NCBI RefSeq assembly: GCF_002302635.1
Contig: NZ_CP022387.1
Location: forward strand, 2,046,001 to 2,110,000
Length of the DNA stretch: 64,000 nucleotides
Origin: Capnocytophaga stomatis
GTDB taxonomy: Bacteria; Bacteroidota; Bacteroidia; Flavobacteriales; Flavobacteriaceae
Reading direction: 5' to 3'
The notes below the pieces were generated by a model. That model saw only the letters and a program-made list of their open reading frames with translations. It searched no databases and was not told where the DNA came from. This document shows, piece by piece, positions 52,071 through 62,228 of the stretch. How positions within the stretch are numbered: the stretch's first letter is position 1; each line of letters begins with the position of its first letter. Position numbers and translations under genes: made by a program.

Positions 52071-53645
52071 TTATTTTTTTGGATATCCCTCTGTTTGCTC
52101 AAGTTTGGGATCTCCATTAAGTGTAGCCGAATTTATTGGCATTAGAAGCCTATATTTTTCGCTTTGGTTGAGAATTGGTGTCGTACTACCATAGTTTATA
52201 TTTTGGGAGAACACCAATGGCTCTCCGGAAGCATCTTGCATACGGCGAACATCAAACCAACGTTTGTTTTCACACACAAATTCCTTGTCTCTTTCTAAAA
52301 GAATTGCCAGCTCATTTTCAGCAAACGAGCCATTTGTGTATCCGTGAGTTGATGCAACATAATTGCTTCCGTAAGCTCTTTTACGGATTTCGTTAATCTC
52401 TTCGGAAGGGTCTTGATTCTTTTTATTTTTAATTTCTGCAAGCATTAATAATACATCAGCATAACGATAAATAGGGATATCATCAGCATAACGACGTACA
52501 TTGGAAGAGTTAATCATTCCGATGAATTTAGGCATAACTACTGCTGGATTCCCCTTGCTTGAATCGGAGTAAAAATCAAAAAAAGTAACATTTCTTCGAG
52601 TATCTTCCATATCAAATTTCTCAAAGAAAGCATATTTATACTCAATTCTTAGAACTCCTCCCGCACTGACTATTTTTAAAGGGTCGTTTTCGTATTGTGT
52701 TCCATCTGCTTTATATTTCCCGTTAAATAAGCCATCGGTACTGTATAAAAATAAAGAGGAACTATTGGTAGCTTCTGTTTCTAAGAATGGGATTGTAAAG
52801 ATAATCTCTGCGTTTTCCTTATTACCATACCTAAAAACATTATTAAAGTCAGGTAATAAACTGTATTTTCCACTACTTTTAACTGTGTTTAGAGCTTCTT
52901 CTGCTTTCTCCAAATCTCCCGATACATCGGTAGGAGTTTGATTACCGGTAGTTACTTTGGCAGACCAAAGATATATTTCTGCTTTAAGCATTAATGTTGC
53001 ATAACGTGTCCATTGAGATTTGGTGTCCACAGTTGAATTCCCGAAGTAATCTTCTGATTTTTTGATATCTTCTTTGATAAAATCCAATGTTTCTTTCGCA
53101 GTGGCTCTGGCTGTATATAACTGCTCTGCCGTAACCGATCCTTTGGCTACTTCTGGTTTCGTTTTTATGGGAACACCACCATAAGTTCTGTACAACCAAA
53201 AGTAATACCAAGCCCTAAGTCCATAAGCCTGCCCCAAATAAAAATTCTTTTGGTTTTCTGAAAGATAATTTGCCTGATTTAATTGGTCTATAGCTAAATT
53301 TATGTTTAAAATTCTACCATAAAATCCTGCCCAATTATGAAAAGCTCCATCAAAATTATCCTTAGTAAAATTTTGAAGAATCGTATTTTCGTAATTCAGA
53401 CTTGTACCCAAGCTACTGGTTCCTGATTTTAATAATCCTCCCCTGAGTTCTCCAAGCATAAAGTATGTGAAAGCATTCCCTCGAAAATTTGAATGTAAAC
53501 CAATCATAAATCCTTTTGCTTGTGCTTCTGTTTTCCAAAAATTATTACTTCCGTAGTAATCTTCTGGTGATAAATCCAAATCAGAACAGGCTGTTCCAAT
53601 AAACAACAAGAACACTCCTATGTAATATCTAATATTTTTCATCAT
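52071..53645 (-). CDS. SusD/RagB family lipoprotein (second pair)
   Basis: A 524-aa surface lipoprotein with signal MMKNIRYYIGVFLLFIGTACSD (lipobox Cys20). SusD signatures include NNFWKTEAQAKGFMIGLHSNF, YGLRAWYYFWLYRTYGGVPIKT, IPIYRYADVLLMLAEIKNKK and ELAILLERDKEFVCENKRWFDVRRM. It partners the SusC encoded 7 bp upstream. It is closer to RagB and NanU-like proteins than to the first SusD of this window, so a different ligand is likely. Confidence 0.94.
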   Translation of the reverse strand: MMKNIRYYIGVFLLFIGTACSDLDLSPEDYYGSNNFWKTEAQAKGFMIGLHSNFRGNAFTYFMLGELRGGLLKSGTSSLGTSLNYENTILQNFTKDNFDGAFHNWAGFYGRILNINLAIDQLNQANYLSENQKNFYLGQAYGLRAWYYFWLYRTYGGVPIKTKPEVAKGSVTAEQLYTARATAKETLDFIKEDIKKSEDYFGNSTVDTKSQWTRYATLMLKAEIYLWSAKVTTGNQTPTDVSGDLEKAEEALNTVKSSGKYSLLPDFNNVFRYGNKENAEIIFTIPFLETEATNSSSLFLYSTDGLFNGKYKADGTQYENDPLKIVSAGGVLRIEYKYAFFEKFDMEDTRRNVTFFDFYSDSSKGNPAVVMPKFIGMINSSNVRRYADDIPIYRYADVLLMLAEIKNKKNQDPSEEINEIRKRAYGSNYVASTHGYTNGSFAENELAILLERDKEFVCENKRWFDVRRMQDASGEPLVFSQNINYGSTTPILNQSEKYRLLMPINSATLNGDPKLEQTEGYPKK

Positions 53646-53652
53646 TTCAATT

Positions 53653-56600
53653 TTAAAAAGTTAAATTAATTCCCAGAATAATTGTTTTAGGCAAGGAATA
53701 TCCTAATCCATAGGTGAAACCACCTGTTTCGGGGGTATATGTTTTTGCATTTGTCCAATAGCCTAAATTTTGACCTGTAAGGGAAATATCTAAATCACTT
53801 AAATACAATTTCTGAGCCATTTCTTTGTCAAATCTGTAAGATAATGATACCTCACGGAAAGCCAAATAACTTGCATTATAGGTAAACATTGAAGAAACTC
53901 TGTTATAGTTTGATTTTCCGTTTTGGTCTGCCCACAGATAACGCGGATATCTGGCATTAGGATTTTCGGGTGTCCACGTATCTCTAACGTCAGTTGTTGT
54001 GTTGAATGTTCCTTGCATATTTCCCAAAAGCCAAGGAAGAGAACCGTTCCCTGCGGCTAAATACTGCTTATGTCCCAGAGCATAGTCCATACGAACATAT
54101 AATGAAACCCCCTTGTATTTAAGAGTAGAAGTTAATCCCCCTGTCCATTTCGGAGTTGAATTTCCTACTTTCTCCTTATCAAACTGATCTATTTTTCCAT
54201 CACCGTTAATGTCTTTCCAAATAACATCACCAGGCTGGATAGGCAGACCTTTGGCTTTTTCGGCATCTGTGAGTTTTGCCCACTCTTCAGGTCCGTAAAG
54301 TTTTCTATTGGTCGTTTCATCTATTCGGTTGTTGGCTATTTCACGTACGTGAGCCTCATCTCTGAAAATGCCTTCGGCTATGAAAACGTAAATATCACCT
54401 GGTGTTTGCCCTTCTTGATAACCACCTACCCACATTTTTTTACCTGTGGTACCGTCATATACTTCAAAGGCATTTTGACGGTTACGGTCTAACCCGTTAT
54501 CCATCAATTTCACAACGGTATTAACGTTGTAAGTGGCATTAGCTGTAACTGTCCAATCCCAATTATCATTTTTGATAAAATTAAACGTTCCTTCAATTTC
54601 CACTCCAGTATTTCGGAATTTTCCGGTGTTGGAATTAATCCCCGAAATTCCTGATGAGATTGGAAGTGGAAGCGTTGCGTACTTATCCAAAGTCAAGCGG
54701 TTATAGTAAGTAGTGTTCAAAGTGTATCGGTTATTTAGAAAACCGAGATCTAAACCACCTTCAAAGGTACGTGATTTTTCCCACTGTAACCCTGGATTTG
54801 GAAGATTTCCTATAAGGTAGCCGACTTCCGTTTTATATTTGGTGGTTGAATAACTCCCTTGTAAAGTGTAAGCCCCTATTCCCGAAGCATTTCCGTTAAG
54901 ACCGAAACTTCCTCTTATCTTACCGAATGAGAGAATGTCCGTTATATTTTGTAGAAAATTTTCCTTGGTAAAGACCCATCCTGCTGAGACACCAGGAAAT
55001 ACCCCCCAACGATTATCTCCCAGTAAACTTGAATATCCATCTTTACGTATTGTAAATGAGGCTAAATATTTAGCATCGTAGTCATAATTTAAACGACCTG
55101 CATAAGACTTGATACGAATGCGTGAATGGTGAGAATCAATTCCCCGTTTGCCTTCGGCCGTTGAGGTTAATCCCAAATCTCTAAAATCATCGGTAGGTGC
55201 CTCGCGTCCTGATGCACTAAATCCTCTATTGTAGTTGTCGTAAAATTCATACAATGCCATTGCGTCAAGAGTGTGTTTGCCCAAAGTAGTTTTGTAATTC
55301 AAAATACTATTATATGTCTGACGCAAAGTCCTGCTAAAACTTGCTGAAGTTGATCGGTCTTGGTTTACAACATTAGGTGCAGCTAAATAATCTTTATTGA
55401 AAGATTCATAAATTCCTTCATCAAACATTATGTGTCCGTTTAATGTCAAAGACAAACCCTTATACAAATCAACTTTGAATGTTTGTCCAAAATTAAATTT
55501 GTTGGTTACATTATCACGAAAAAATTTCCCTGCATTTACCAGAGGGTTTCCATCACCTCCTCCTCTACCAAGTACCACCTCTCCATTCACATATTGTTTT
55601 TGTGTAGGAGGTGTTGTTAAAGCTCGTCCGTAATAATGCAAATCACTTGTTTGATTTATGTTATCTTGCCAAGTAGCACGGGCAATTGAAAAGTTACTTG
55701 ATGAGAGCAACCAAGGCTTTAACCTATATTCGCCATTAAAAACAAAATTTAAACGTTTATACTCATTCCCAATGGGAAATCCTTCTTGAAAATAATATCC
55801 TAAACCTGCATAATATTTTCCTTTTTCGTTACCTCCCGACATTGATAACGAATAATCTTGTGTTAGAGAAAAAGGTCGGAAAGATGTTTTTTTGGTATCG
55901 TAATCAGAGAAGATTATTTCTTTACCCGTTACGGGGTCGATCATTGTTTCCCAGCCCTCAGCAAGAAGTTGTTGTCTCTGGGCTGCTGTAAGCGTTTCAG
56001 AAAACATTGGGCTAAACGCCGCGTTTGCAGCATCACGCCCCACATTTGGGTTTATCACATTACCGTTGGCGTCAAAGTGCTTATTACCTATTCCGTAACC
56101 TCCCGGGGTATTAAGAGATGCCGTAGTAGTATAACCTTTCCAAGCTCCACTAGAATCTTGATAGATATTTGCAGCCGCGTTAACAGAATTCCGTTGCCAG
56201 TATAAATACTCTCGGGCATCCAAGTAATCGTATAAAAAGCTTTGGAATCCATACCCTGTTTTAGCATTGATATTAAGTGAAGACACTCCCGCTTTTCCTC
56301 GTTTGGTTGTTACCAATATGACACCATTATTGGCACGGGCCCCATAAATGGCAGTAGCTCCTGCGTCTTTCAAGACCTCCATTGATTCGATGTCGTTGGG
56401 GTTTATGTCATTGAGTCCCCCTCGCACTTGCCCATCAATGACTATCAAGGGTGATCCTGATCCGTCTAAGTTGGTTCCCCCACGTAGAACAATGGAAGGG
56501 GTAGCACCAGGTTTCCCTGATGACTGTGTTACTCGAACCCCCGAAACTGCTCCTGAAAGGGCTTGAGCAGGATTTGAAAACGAGCCTTTCTCCAAAAGGT

Positions 56601-57003
56601 CTTTTTTAACCGTGGCAATGGAATTGGTCAGTTTTGCTTTTTCTCGAGTTCCGCCATACCCCGTAACCACTACTTCCGAGAGTGTACTCGCTTCTTCTTT
56701 TAATAAAACATTGATTATAAGCAATTTACCCCCCCCCAATATGGATGCATTTTTTGCTATGATTCTGGCTTGAGTTTGAAATCCAACGTAAGAGAATTCT
56801 AGTACATCTCCCTCCTCTGCTTGAATTTCATAATTCCCATCAAGGTCAGAAACGACTCCTTTTGAGGTCCCCTTGACCACAATACTCGCTCCGGGTAATG
56901 GACTTTTACTTTCATCAGTAACTTGTCCTGTTACTTTTACTTGTGCCGAAAGCGATAAAGCTGAAAGCATCAGCACAAACATCATTACTACCTGTTTAAA
57001 CAT
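53653..57003 (-). CDS. SusC/RagA family TonB-dependent transporter (second pair)
   Basis: A 1116-aa outer-membrane transporter. The signal peptide is MFKQVVMMFVLMLSALSLSA; the carboxypeptidase-D-like domain follows (VKVTGQVTDESKSPLPGASI), then EVVVTGYGGTREKAK and the plug with SPLIVIDGQVRGGLND and MEVLKDAGATAIYGARANNG. The barrel ends ILGINLTF. Codons 90-92 are GGG GGG GGT within a G9 tract, placed as in the first susC. Together with SusD it would import one specific nutrient. Confidence 0.95.
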   Translation of the reverse strand: MFKQVVMMFVLMLSALSLSAQVKVTGQVTDESKSPLPGASIVVKGTSKGVVSDLDGNYEIQAEEGDVLEFSYVGFQTQARIIAKNASILGGGKLLIINVLLKEEASTLSEVVVTGYGGTREKAKLTNSIATVKKDLLEKGSFSNPAQALSGAVSGVRVTQSSGKPGATPSIVLRGGTNLDGSGSPLIVIDGQVRGGLNDINPNDIESMEVLKDAGATAIYGARANNGVILVTTKRGKAGVSSLNINAKTGYGFQSFLYDYLDAREYLYWQRNSVNAAANIYQDSSGAWKGYTTTASLNTPGGYGIGNKHFDANGNVINPNVGRDAANAAFSPMFSETLTAAQRQQLLAEGWETMIDPVTGKEIIFSDYDTKKTSFRPFSLTQDYSLSMSGGNEKGKYYAGLGYYFQEGFPIGNEYKRLNFVFNGEYRLKPWLLSSSNFSIARATWQDNINQTSDLHYYGRALTTPPTQKQYVNGEVVLGRGGGDGNPLVNAGKFFRDNVTNKFNFGQTFKVDLYKGLSLTLNGHIMFDEGIYESFNKDYLAAPNVVNQDRSTSASFSRTLRQTYNSILNYKTTLGKHTLDAMALYEFYDNYNRGFSASGREAPTDDFRDLGLTSTAEGKRGIDSHHSRIRIKSYAGRLNYDYDAKYLASFTIRKDGYSSLLGDNRWGVFPGVSAGWVFTKENFLQNITDILSFGKIRGSFGLNGNASGIGAYTLQGSYSTTKYKTEVGYLIGNLPNPGLQWEKSRTFEGGLDLGFLNNRYTLNTTYYNRLTLDKYATLPLPISSGISGINSNTGKFRNTGVEIEGTFNFIKNDNWDWTVTANATYNVNTVVKLMDNGLDRNRQNAFEVYDGTTGKKMWVGGYQEGQTPGDIYVFIAEGIFRDEAHVREIANNRIDETTNRKLYGPEEWAKLTDAEKAKGLPIQPGDVIWKDINGDGKIDQFDKEKVGNSTPKWTGGLTSTLKYKGVSLYVRMDYALGHKQYLAAGNGSLPWLLGNMQGTFNTTTDVRDTWTPENPNARYPRYLWADQNGKSNYNRVSSMFTYNASYLAFREVSLSYRFDKEMAQKLYLSDLDISLTGQNLGYWTNAKTYTPETGGFTYGLGYSLPKTIILGINLTF
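56729..56737 (-). repeat. Poly-G tract (G9) in second susC
   Basis: Nine cytosines on the plus strand, i.e. G9 in the coding strand of susC, directly before KLLIINVLLKEE. The same tract and following motif occur in the first susC. Confidence 0.9.
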
Positions 57004-57430
57004 ATTTTTATTATTTTAAAATTATTTTTTATCCAGATTTATTGTAAAATACTTTCTCAAAAGATATATTTTTTTGTTTTTCCTTGTGATTTAGGAAACT
57101 CTTTTGCAGAAAAATCATTCCAAATAAGCACTCTTAATTAGTTAAATTTCCTAAGGTTGGATGTTGAGATGGAATACAATAAACAAATTTCGTTTGACGT
57201 TGCTAAAGTAAGAAAATATTTCTTTTTTACAAAAAAAATTAACATTTAAGTATTTCGAAAAATTTCGATTTAAACATTTATTGTGTTTCGTTTTTTATTT
57301 TTTTGCTTCTATAATACACTTAAAAAAGTTTATGATAATAATCATTCGGAAAACTTTTTTGTTAATCAAAAAAATAATAGGATATTTGCAAACAAGTAGT
57401 ACAGAGATTACATTTTGCAATTTTGAAAAG
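57004..57430. other. Divergent intergenic region
   Basis: This 427-bp AT-rich gap separates the leftward susC from the rightward transglycosylase. I found no clean TAnnTTTG box for susC, although TTTTG runs are present; TACATTTTG at about 57409 is a one-base-off match upstream of the transglycosylase. No gene is visible. Confidence 0.45.
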
Positions 57431-58360
57431 ATGAGAAAAATAGTACAAAGCATATTTTATGTTGTAGGAATTGCTTTCATAGCAGGATTCCTTATCAATG
57501 CTGTTGCGGTAACAAATGAGGAAAATAATATTTTTGAGTCAGATACTCTTGAAGAAGTAAAATCTGATAAGTATAACGTTTATGCTATTGATTTACCTTC
57601 GGAGATGGATTTTGCGGGAGAGAGGGTCCCACTAGAAATCTCTGATGTTTATGAGCGTTTGGACAGGGAGTTTTTAGTCAACACCTATTGGCAATCCAAC
57701 GGTTTGCTGTTAATTAAGCGTTCCAATAAATATTTTCCTGTTATTGAGCCTATTTTGAAACGTAATGGCATTCCTGATGACTTCAAGTATTTGGCATTGA
57801 TTGAAAGCGGATTGCTTGATGTGGTTTCTCCTTCGGGGGCAAGTGGTTTTTGGCAATTTATGAAGCCTGCAGCCATAGAATACGGTTTGGAGGTAAGTAG
57901 CACTGTTGATGAGCGTTATCATTTGGAAAAAGCCACGCAAGCTGCTTGTGATTATCTGAAAAAAGCCAAGGAAAGTACAGGTAGTTGGACAATGGCAGCC
58001 GCAGCCTATAATGCAGGAATGGCAGGAATGACTCGCCAAATTGCGGCACAGCAAACTTCTGACTACTATGACTTGTGGCTAAATTCAGAAACTTCGCGTT
58101 ACGTCTTCCGAATTTTGGCGGTGAAAGAAATTATGAAAAATCCGAAACGTTACGGATTCAATTTTGAGAAGCGTCATCTTTACAATGAAGTACCAACTTA
58201 CAACGTAAAAGTGGATACGAGCATAACTAATTTGGTAGATTTTGCCAAGAAGCATAACATTACTTACAAAGAATTGAAAATTCATAACTCGTGGCTTCGT
58301 GACCGAAAATTGGAAAATAAAAACAGAAAAACATATTATATTAAAATCCCTAAAAAATAA
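57431..58360 (+). CDS. Lytic transglycosylase
   Basis: A 309-aa exported murein hydrolase. The start at 57431 (MRKIVQSIFYVVGIAFIAGF) gives a membrane anchor or signal; a longer frame from 57281 is AT-rich and implausible. The SLT domain has the catalytic Glu in FKYLALIESGLLDVVSPSGASGFWQFM (about 115-141), AACDYLKKA and AAAAYNAGMAGMTRQIA, matching MltD-type enzymes. The C-terminal portion (TNLVDFAKKHNITYKELKIHN) looks like one LysM-like segment that binds peptidoglycan. Confidence 0.92.
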   Translation: MRKIVQSIFYVVGIAFIAGFLINAVAVTNEENNIFESDTLEEVKSDKYNVYAIDLPSEMDFAGERVPLEISDVYERLDREFLVNTYWQSNGLLLIKRSNKYFPVIEPILKRNGIPDDFKYLALIESGLLDVVSPSGASGFWQFMKPAAIEYGLEVSSTVDERYHLEKATQAACDYLKKAKESTGSWTMAAAAYNAGMAGMTRQIAAQQTSDYYDLWLNSETSRYVFRILAVKEIMKNPKRYGFNFEKRHLYNEVPTYNVKVDTSITNLVDFAKKHNITYKELKIHNSWLRDRKLENKNRKTYYIKIPKK

Positions 58361-58377
58361 AAGATTTTTAAAAATAC

Positions 58378-58408
58378 AAAGTCCGTTTTTGAAATAAAAA
58401 CGGACTTT
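58378..58408. terminator. Bidirectional terminator
   Basis: AAAGTCCGTTTTT pairs with AAAAACGGACTTT around a 5-nt loop, between the convergent transglycosylase and hexosaminidase genes, with T-runs both ways. Confidence 0.85.
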
Positions 58409-58419
58409 TTTTATGATTT

Positions 58420-60417
58420 TTATTTTTCTCGGGTAGGACTAAAAGTCAGATTTTCAATTTCTTTTTTGCCATCTAACGTAACAAAAGCAAAATTAAAATG
58501 CCATTTCACAAGCCGAACTTCGTGTGTTGAAAAATTCCCGACAGGAAGTTTTAGCAAAAGCTTATTCCAACCTTTATTTAAAGTTACCGAGATAGGATTT
58601 CGTACTTCAAAATTTTCGTTCGTTAGCGGAATTTCATTCGATTTTTCTTTATGAGAAGAAGCCCACACAGGCGGTAAAATTTCCGTTCCGTTAATCCAAA
58701 TTTTACTTTCTTTGTAATCCCATTTTCCTTGTGGAGGCGGTAAATCTTTTTCAGAACGGCTGTAATTCTGTGTGGTAGCCCACAACCCAACAGATTGTTT
58801 TTTAGGCGAATAGACATACGTATAAGCATACGCCGTGTGGTTGGGCTGTGGATTTTCGTAAAAACTTTTCACAATTTTTCCCCAAACGTGTCGCAAATAA
58901 ACGCCCGCCCCGATGGCTGTTTTCGTACCATATTTTTTCCCATTGTAAAAATAACTTTCTGCAAAATTTTCTTGCTCGGGAGGGAAAGTTTTTGTTAGAT
59001 TTCCTTCATTAGGAAAAGCATCGGTAATTTGCCATTTCATATGTGTTTGTTTTACATAAGCAAAAGGTAAATTACTGAAATATAGTTTTTTATGCCATAA
59101 CATTCGGCGTTCAAAATCGTGAAAAGCAATGAAGTTTTCATCTTTTTCCGAAAATAAATTTGTTCCTTTTACGTCAAAATATTCTGTCCCTCCACCAAGC
59201 CAAGTACGCTCTGCCAAAGCCAACATCGACGGATAAAAATTATTCTGAATGATGATTTCTTTTTCATCAGGAATGAATCGGTCGTGCCAAACCGCAACAA
59301 TGGCTCCTGCGTGGTTGTCATCTCCTTTTTTTACATTCAGAATACGACTATTGTACAAAGCAATTAAATCGGCAAATGCATCAAAATGATTGATATAATG
59401 CAAACGACAATCAATGGCAGGAATGCCTTTTTGTACCTTCCCTCGATAGCTCCACAGTTGCGTCATATCAATTTCCCCTTCTTTATAGTCCCAACCAGGG
59501 TTCCAAGAAATCACTTTTTTACCCTTTTTCCGAATGAAACGAACCATTTCGGGGACAAAATCAGGGTTGGTAAACTCTACTTCATCTGTCCCAATATGGA
59601 AGTACGGCACATCGAAATAAGGCATCATTTCATCAAGTAATTCTTTGAGAATCAGCATTCCTTTTTCGGCTTGCATATCACATTTAAACGCTTTTTGGAA
59701 CGCCAAACTATGTCCTGGCATATCAATTTCAGGAATTAAAAGCACATTGTGTTGCTTGCAGAAATCGACAAGTTCCTTAGCTTGCTCCAAAGTGTAGAAT
59801 TTGGCGTGCATTCGCTCGTAACTCGAACTATCATTCAAAATCGGATATCGCTTACTTTCCAATCTCCAACCTTGATTTTCAGTTAGATGCCAATGAAAAA
59901 CATTGATTTTATATTGCGAAAGAATTTTGATTTCTTGCTTTAATTCTTCCAATGAAATAAACGTACGCCCCACATCTTGCATAAATCCGCGAATGCGAAA
60001 CGCAGGATAATCCACTATGGAACAGCCTTCAAAATAGGTTTTCCCTTTGGGTGATTTTAGTTGCCGAAGCGTTTGCATTGCCCAGTAAACGCCTTTCTCG
60101 GTTATGGCTTCGATTTGTATTTTTCGTTTGGAAACGATTAATCGGTATGCCTCTTCTTTGTTTAGTTCGGCTTGCGGAATACTACTAACTAACTTTATTT
60201 CAACAGATTGCTTAGCCGAAGATGAAATTTCTCCGCCCATTTCCGAAATAAATTGTCGCCACTGTTCTTGCAAAACCGAAGTTTCCAAACGCACTTTTTT
60301 GAAGCAAAAAGTCTCTCCATTAGGCTGAATGTGCTGTGGCTTGGGCAATAAATGGTCAATCCCAGCATAAGATAACGATGTGAAAATCAGTAAAAAGTAG
60401 AATAACACGTGTTTCAT
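58420..60417 (-). CDS. Beta-N-acetylhexosaminidase (GH20)
   Basis: A 665-aa exported glycoside hydrolase of family 20, with signal MKHVLFYFLLIFTSLSYAG. The N-terminal GH20b domain (about 20-130) precedes the catalytic barrel: FRIRGFMQDVGRTFISLEEL, NVFHWHLTENQGWRLESKRYP, LLIPEIDMPGHS, and the acid/base pair Asp-Glu in YFHIGTDEVEF (about 280-288). A C-terminal strand-rich domain (about 480-665) may bind sugar. It removes terminal GlcNAc or GalNAc from host glycans or chitobiose, a common trait of oral and mucosal Bacteroidota. Promoter box 23 bp upstream. Confidence 0.94.
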   Translation of the reverse strand: MKHVLFYFLLIFTSLSYAGIDHLLPKPQHIQPNGETFCFKKVRLETSVLQEQWRQFISEMGGEISSSAKQSVEIKLVSSIPQAELNKEEAYRLIVSKRKIQIEAITEKGVYWAMQTLRQLKSPKGKTYFEGCSIVDYPAFRIRGFMQDVGRTFISLEELKQEIKILSQYKINVFHWHLTENQGWRLESKRYPILNDSSSYERMHAKFYTLEQAKELVDFCKQHNVLLIPEIDMPGHSLAFQKAFKCDMQAEKGMLILKELLDEMMPYFDVPYFHIGTDEVEFTNPDFVPEMVRFIRKKGKKVISWNPGWDYKEGEIDMTQLWSYRGKVQKGIPAIDCRLHYINHFDAFADLIALYNSRILNVKKGDDNHAGAIVAVWHDRFIPDEKEIIIQNNFYPSMLALAERTWLGGGTEYFDVKGTNLFSEKDENFIAFHDFERRMLWHKKLYFSNLPFAYVKQTHMKWQITDAFPNEGNLTKTFPPEQENFAESYFYNGKKYGTKTAIGAGVYLRHVWGKIVKSFYENPQPNHTAYAYTYVYSPKKQSVGLWATTQNYSRSEKDLPPPQGKWDYKESKIWINGTEILPPVWASSHKEKSNEIPLTNENFEVRNPISVTLNKGWNKLLLKLPVGNFSTHEVRLVKWHFNFAFVTLDGKKEIENLTFSPTREK

Positions 60418-60439
60418 AAAAAAATATACATTTGACCGA

Positions 60440-60447
60440 CAAAAATA
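60440..60447 (-). promoter_or_regulatory. Promoter -7 box of GH20 gene
   Basis: TATTTTTG on the minus strand, fitting TAnnTTTG, 23 bp from the GH20 start. Confidence 0.55.
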
Positions 60448-60526
60448 GGTTTATTTTCCGATAAAAACACTATTTTTTCTTTTAATTTGGTATTTTTGAA
60501 AATTTGTGAAATCGGTTGAAATAGCG

Positions 60527-60534
60527 TAAATTTG
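60527..60534 (+). promoter_or_regulatory. Promoter -7 box of ribD
   Basis: TAAATTTG, fitting TAnnTTTG, 19 bp before the ATG at 60553. It overlaps an earlier TTG frame (60532) and therefore rules that start out. Confidence 0.65.
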
Positions 60535-60552
60535 CAAGAAAAATCACTACAA

Positions 60553-61599
60553 ATGACAGGTTTTGATAATGAAATGATGAAACGATGTATTCAACTGGCA
60601 AACAACGGTTTAGGTTCTACTTATCCAAATCCAATGGTGGGCAGTGTCATTACTTGTAAGGGAAAAATCATCGGTGAAGGCTGGCACAAAAAAGCAGGCG
60701 AACCACACGCAGAAGTAAACGCCATTAATTCAGTGAAAAACAAAGAATTACTCACAAAAAGTAGCATTTACGTAAGTTTGGAGCCTTGTAGCCATTTCGG
60801 AAAGACGCCTCCGTGTAGTGATTTGATTATCAAGCATAAAATCCCGAAAGTAATTATCGGGACAACCGACCCTTTTGCCAAAGTGTGTGGAAACGGAATC
60901 AAAAAACTAAAAGACGCTGGTTGTGAGGTAATTGTAGGTATTTTGGAGAAAGAGTGCCAGGAATTAAACAAACGTTTTTTTACGTTTCATCAAAAAAAAC
61001 GCCCCTATATTTTCTTGAAATGGGCAGAAACTCGTGATGGTTTTATCGCTCCCGAAACTAAAAATGAAATTGCTCCGAAGTGGATAACAAACTCATACTC
61101 AAAGCAATTCGTTCACAAAATGCGAAGCCAAGAACAGGCAATTTTGGTAGGTACAAATACGGTTTTACACGACAATCCGAAATTGAACACGCGTGATTGG
61201 TTCGGGCAAAATCCATTGCGGATGATTATCGACCGAAATTTGAAAACACCACGAAATTTTTCGGTTTGGGACGATACGCAACCTACGTTATTTCTTTCTG
61301 AAAAAACAGAAAATCAGTTATTTACAAATACTTGTTTTGAAAAAACTGATTTTTCGGAAAATCTACCTCAACAAATTTGCGACATTCTGTATAAAAAAAA
61401 TATCCAAAGCCTTATCGTGGAAGGCGGAAGCACTGTGTTACAGCAATTTATAAATGAAAATCTGTGGGACGAAGCCTTTATTTTCAAAGGAAATACCTCG
61501 TTTGGAATCGGAAGGCAAGCTCCTGATTTTCAACAAAAAACGCTGATAACGATTTACGAATTTGAAAACGATAAATTATTCATTTACAAAAACTTATAG
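60553..61599 (+). CDS. ribD: RibD, bifunctional riboflavin deaminase/reductase
   Basis: A 348-aa enzyme of riboflavin synthesis. The N-terminal cytidine-deaminase-like domain has the zinc ligands in EPHAEVNAI (His, Glu about 50) and LEPCSHFGKTPPCSD (two Cys about 76-85). The C-terminal reductase domain begins near KRFFTFHQKKRPYIFLKWAETRDGFIA and ends IVEGGSTVLQQFINENLWDEAFIF. The start is set by the promoter box upstream. YigZ begins 17 bp after its stop, so the two may share a transcript. Confidence 0.95.
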   Translation: MTGFDNEMMKRCIQLANNGLGSTYPNPMVGSVITCKGKIIGEGWHKKAGEPHAEVNAINSVKNKELLTKSSIYVSLEPCSHFGKTPPCSDLIIKHKIPKVIIGTTDPFAKVCGNGIKKLKDAGCEVIVGILEKECQELNKRFFTFHQKKRPYIFLKWAETRDGFIAPETKNEIAPKWITNSYSKQFVHKMRSQEQAILVGTNTVLHDNPKLNTRDWFGQNPLRMIIDRNLKTPRNFSVWDDTQPTLFLSEKTENQLFTNTCFEKTDFSENLPQQICDILYKKNIQSLIVEGGSTVLQQFINENLWDEAFIFKGNTSFGIGRQAPDFQQKTLITIYEFENDKLFIYKNL

Positions 61600-61616
61600 T
61601 TTTTTATAAATTGTAT

Positions 61617-62228
61617 ATGGAAGATACGTTTAAAACGATAGAAAATCCGGTTAAAGAGGTCATTTTCAAGGAGAAAAGTAGCAAGTTTTTGGGCTACGCC
61701 TTTCCCGTAAAAACCGAAGAAGAAATAAAACAACATCTTGAAGCCGTCAAAAAAGAACATTATTCGGCTCGGCATTGGTGCTATGCTTGGCAGTTAGGTC
61801 ACGGAAAATCAATGCATTATCGGGCAAATGACGATGGCGAACCCAACAACTCGGCGGGCATTCCCATTTACGGACAAATTCAATCTTTTGAACTTACGGA
61901 TATTTTGGTAATCGTAGTGCGTTATTTTGGCGGTATCAAATTGGGCGTTGGCGGACTGGTGCAAGCCTACAAAACATCAGCACAACTCACCTTGCAAGAG
62001 GCTGAAATTATGGAAAAAATTGTTACCCAAACGCTTGTCATCGCATTCGATTACAAAGATATGAACAAAGTAATGCGAATCATCAAAGAACGTAACTTAC
62101 AGATTATCAATCAAAAAATGGAACTAAACTGCATTTTGTTCATTGAAGTCCGTCAAAGTGAATGGGAGGAAGTTCGAGCAATTTTCCAAACTGTTTACGG
62201 CATTTCATTACTTGACGATGAGGGGTGA
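61617..62228 (+). CDS. YigZ/IMPACT family protein
   Basis: A 203-aa protein of the UPF0029/IMPACT family: FKEKSSKFLGYAFPVKTEEE, HWCYAWQLGHGKSMHYRANDDGEPNNSAGIPI and VIVVRYFGGIKLGVGGLVQAYKTS are diagnostic. A TTG at 61611 would add two residues; the ATG is chosen. Yeast and mammalian homologues regulate translation through Gcn1; the bacterial role is unclear. Its 3' end overlaps the convergent TIGR02757 gene by 21 bp. Confidence 0.92.
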   Translation: MEDTFKTIENPVKEVIFKEKSSKFLGYAFPVKTEEEIKQHLEAVKKEHYSARHWCYAWQLGHGKSMHYRANDDGEPNNSAGIPIYGQIQSFELTDILVIVVRYFGGIKLGVGGLVQAYKTSAQLTLQEAEIMEKIVTQTLVIAFDYKDMNKVMRIIKERNLQIINQKMELNCILFIEVRQSEWEEVRAIFQTVYGISLLDDEG

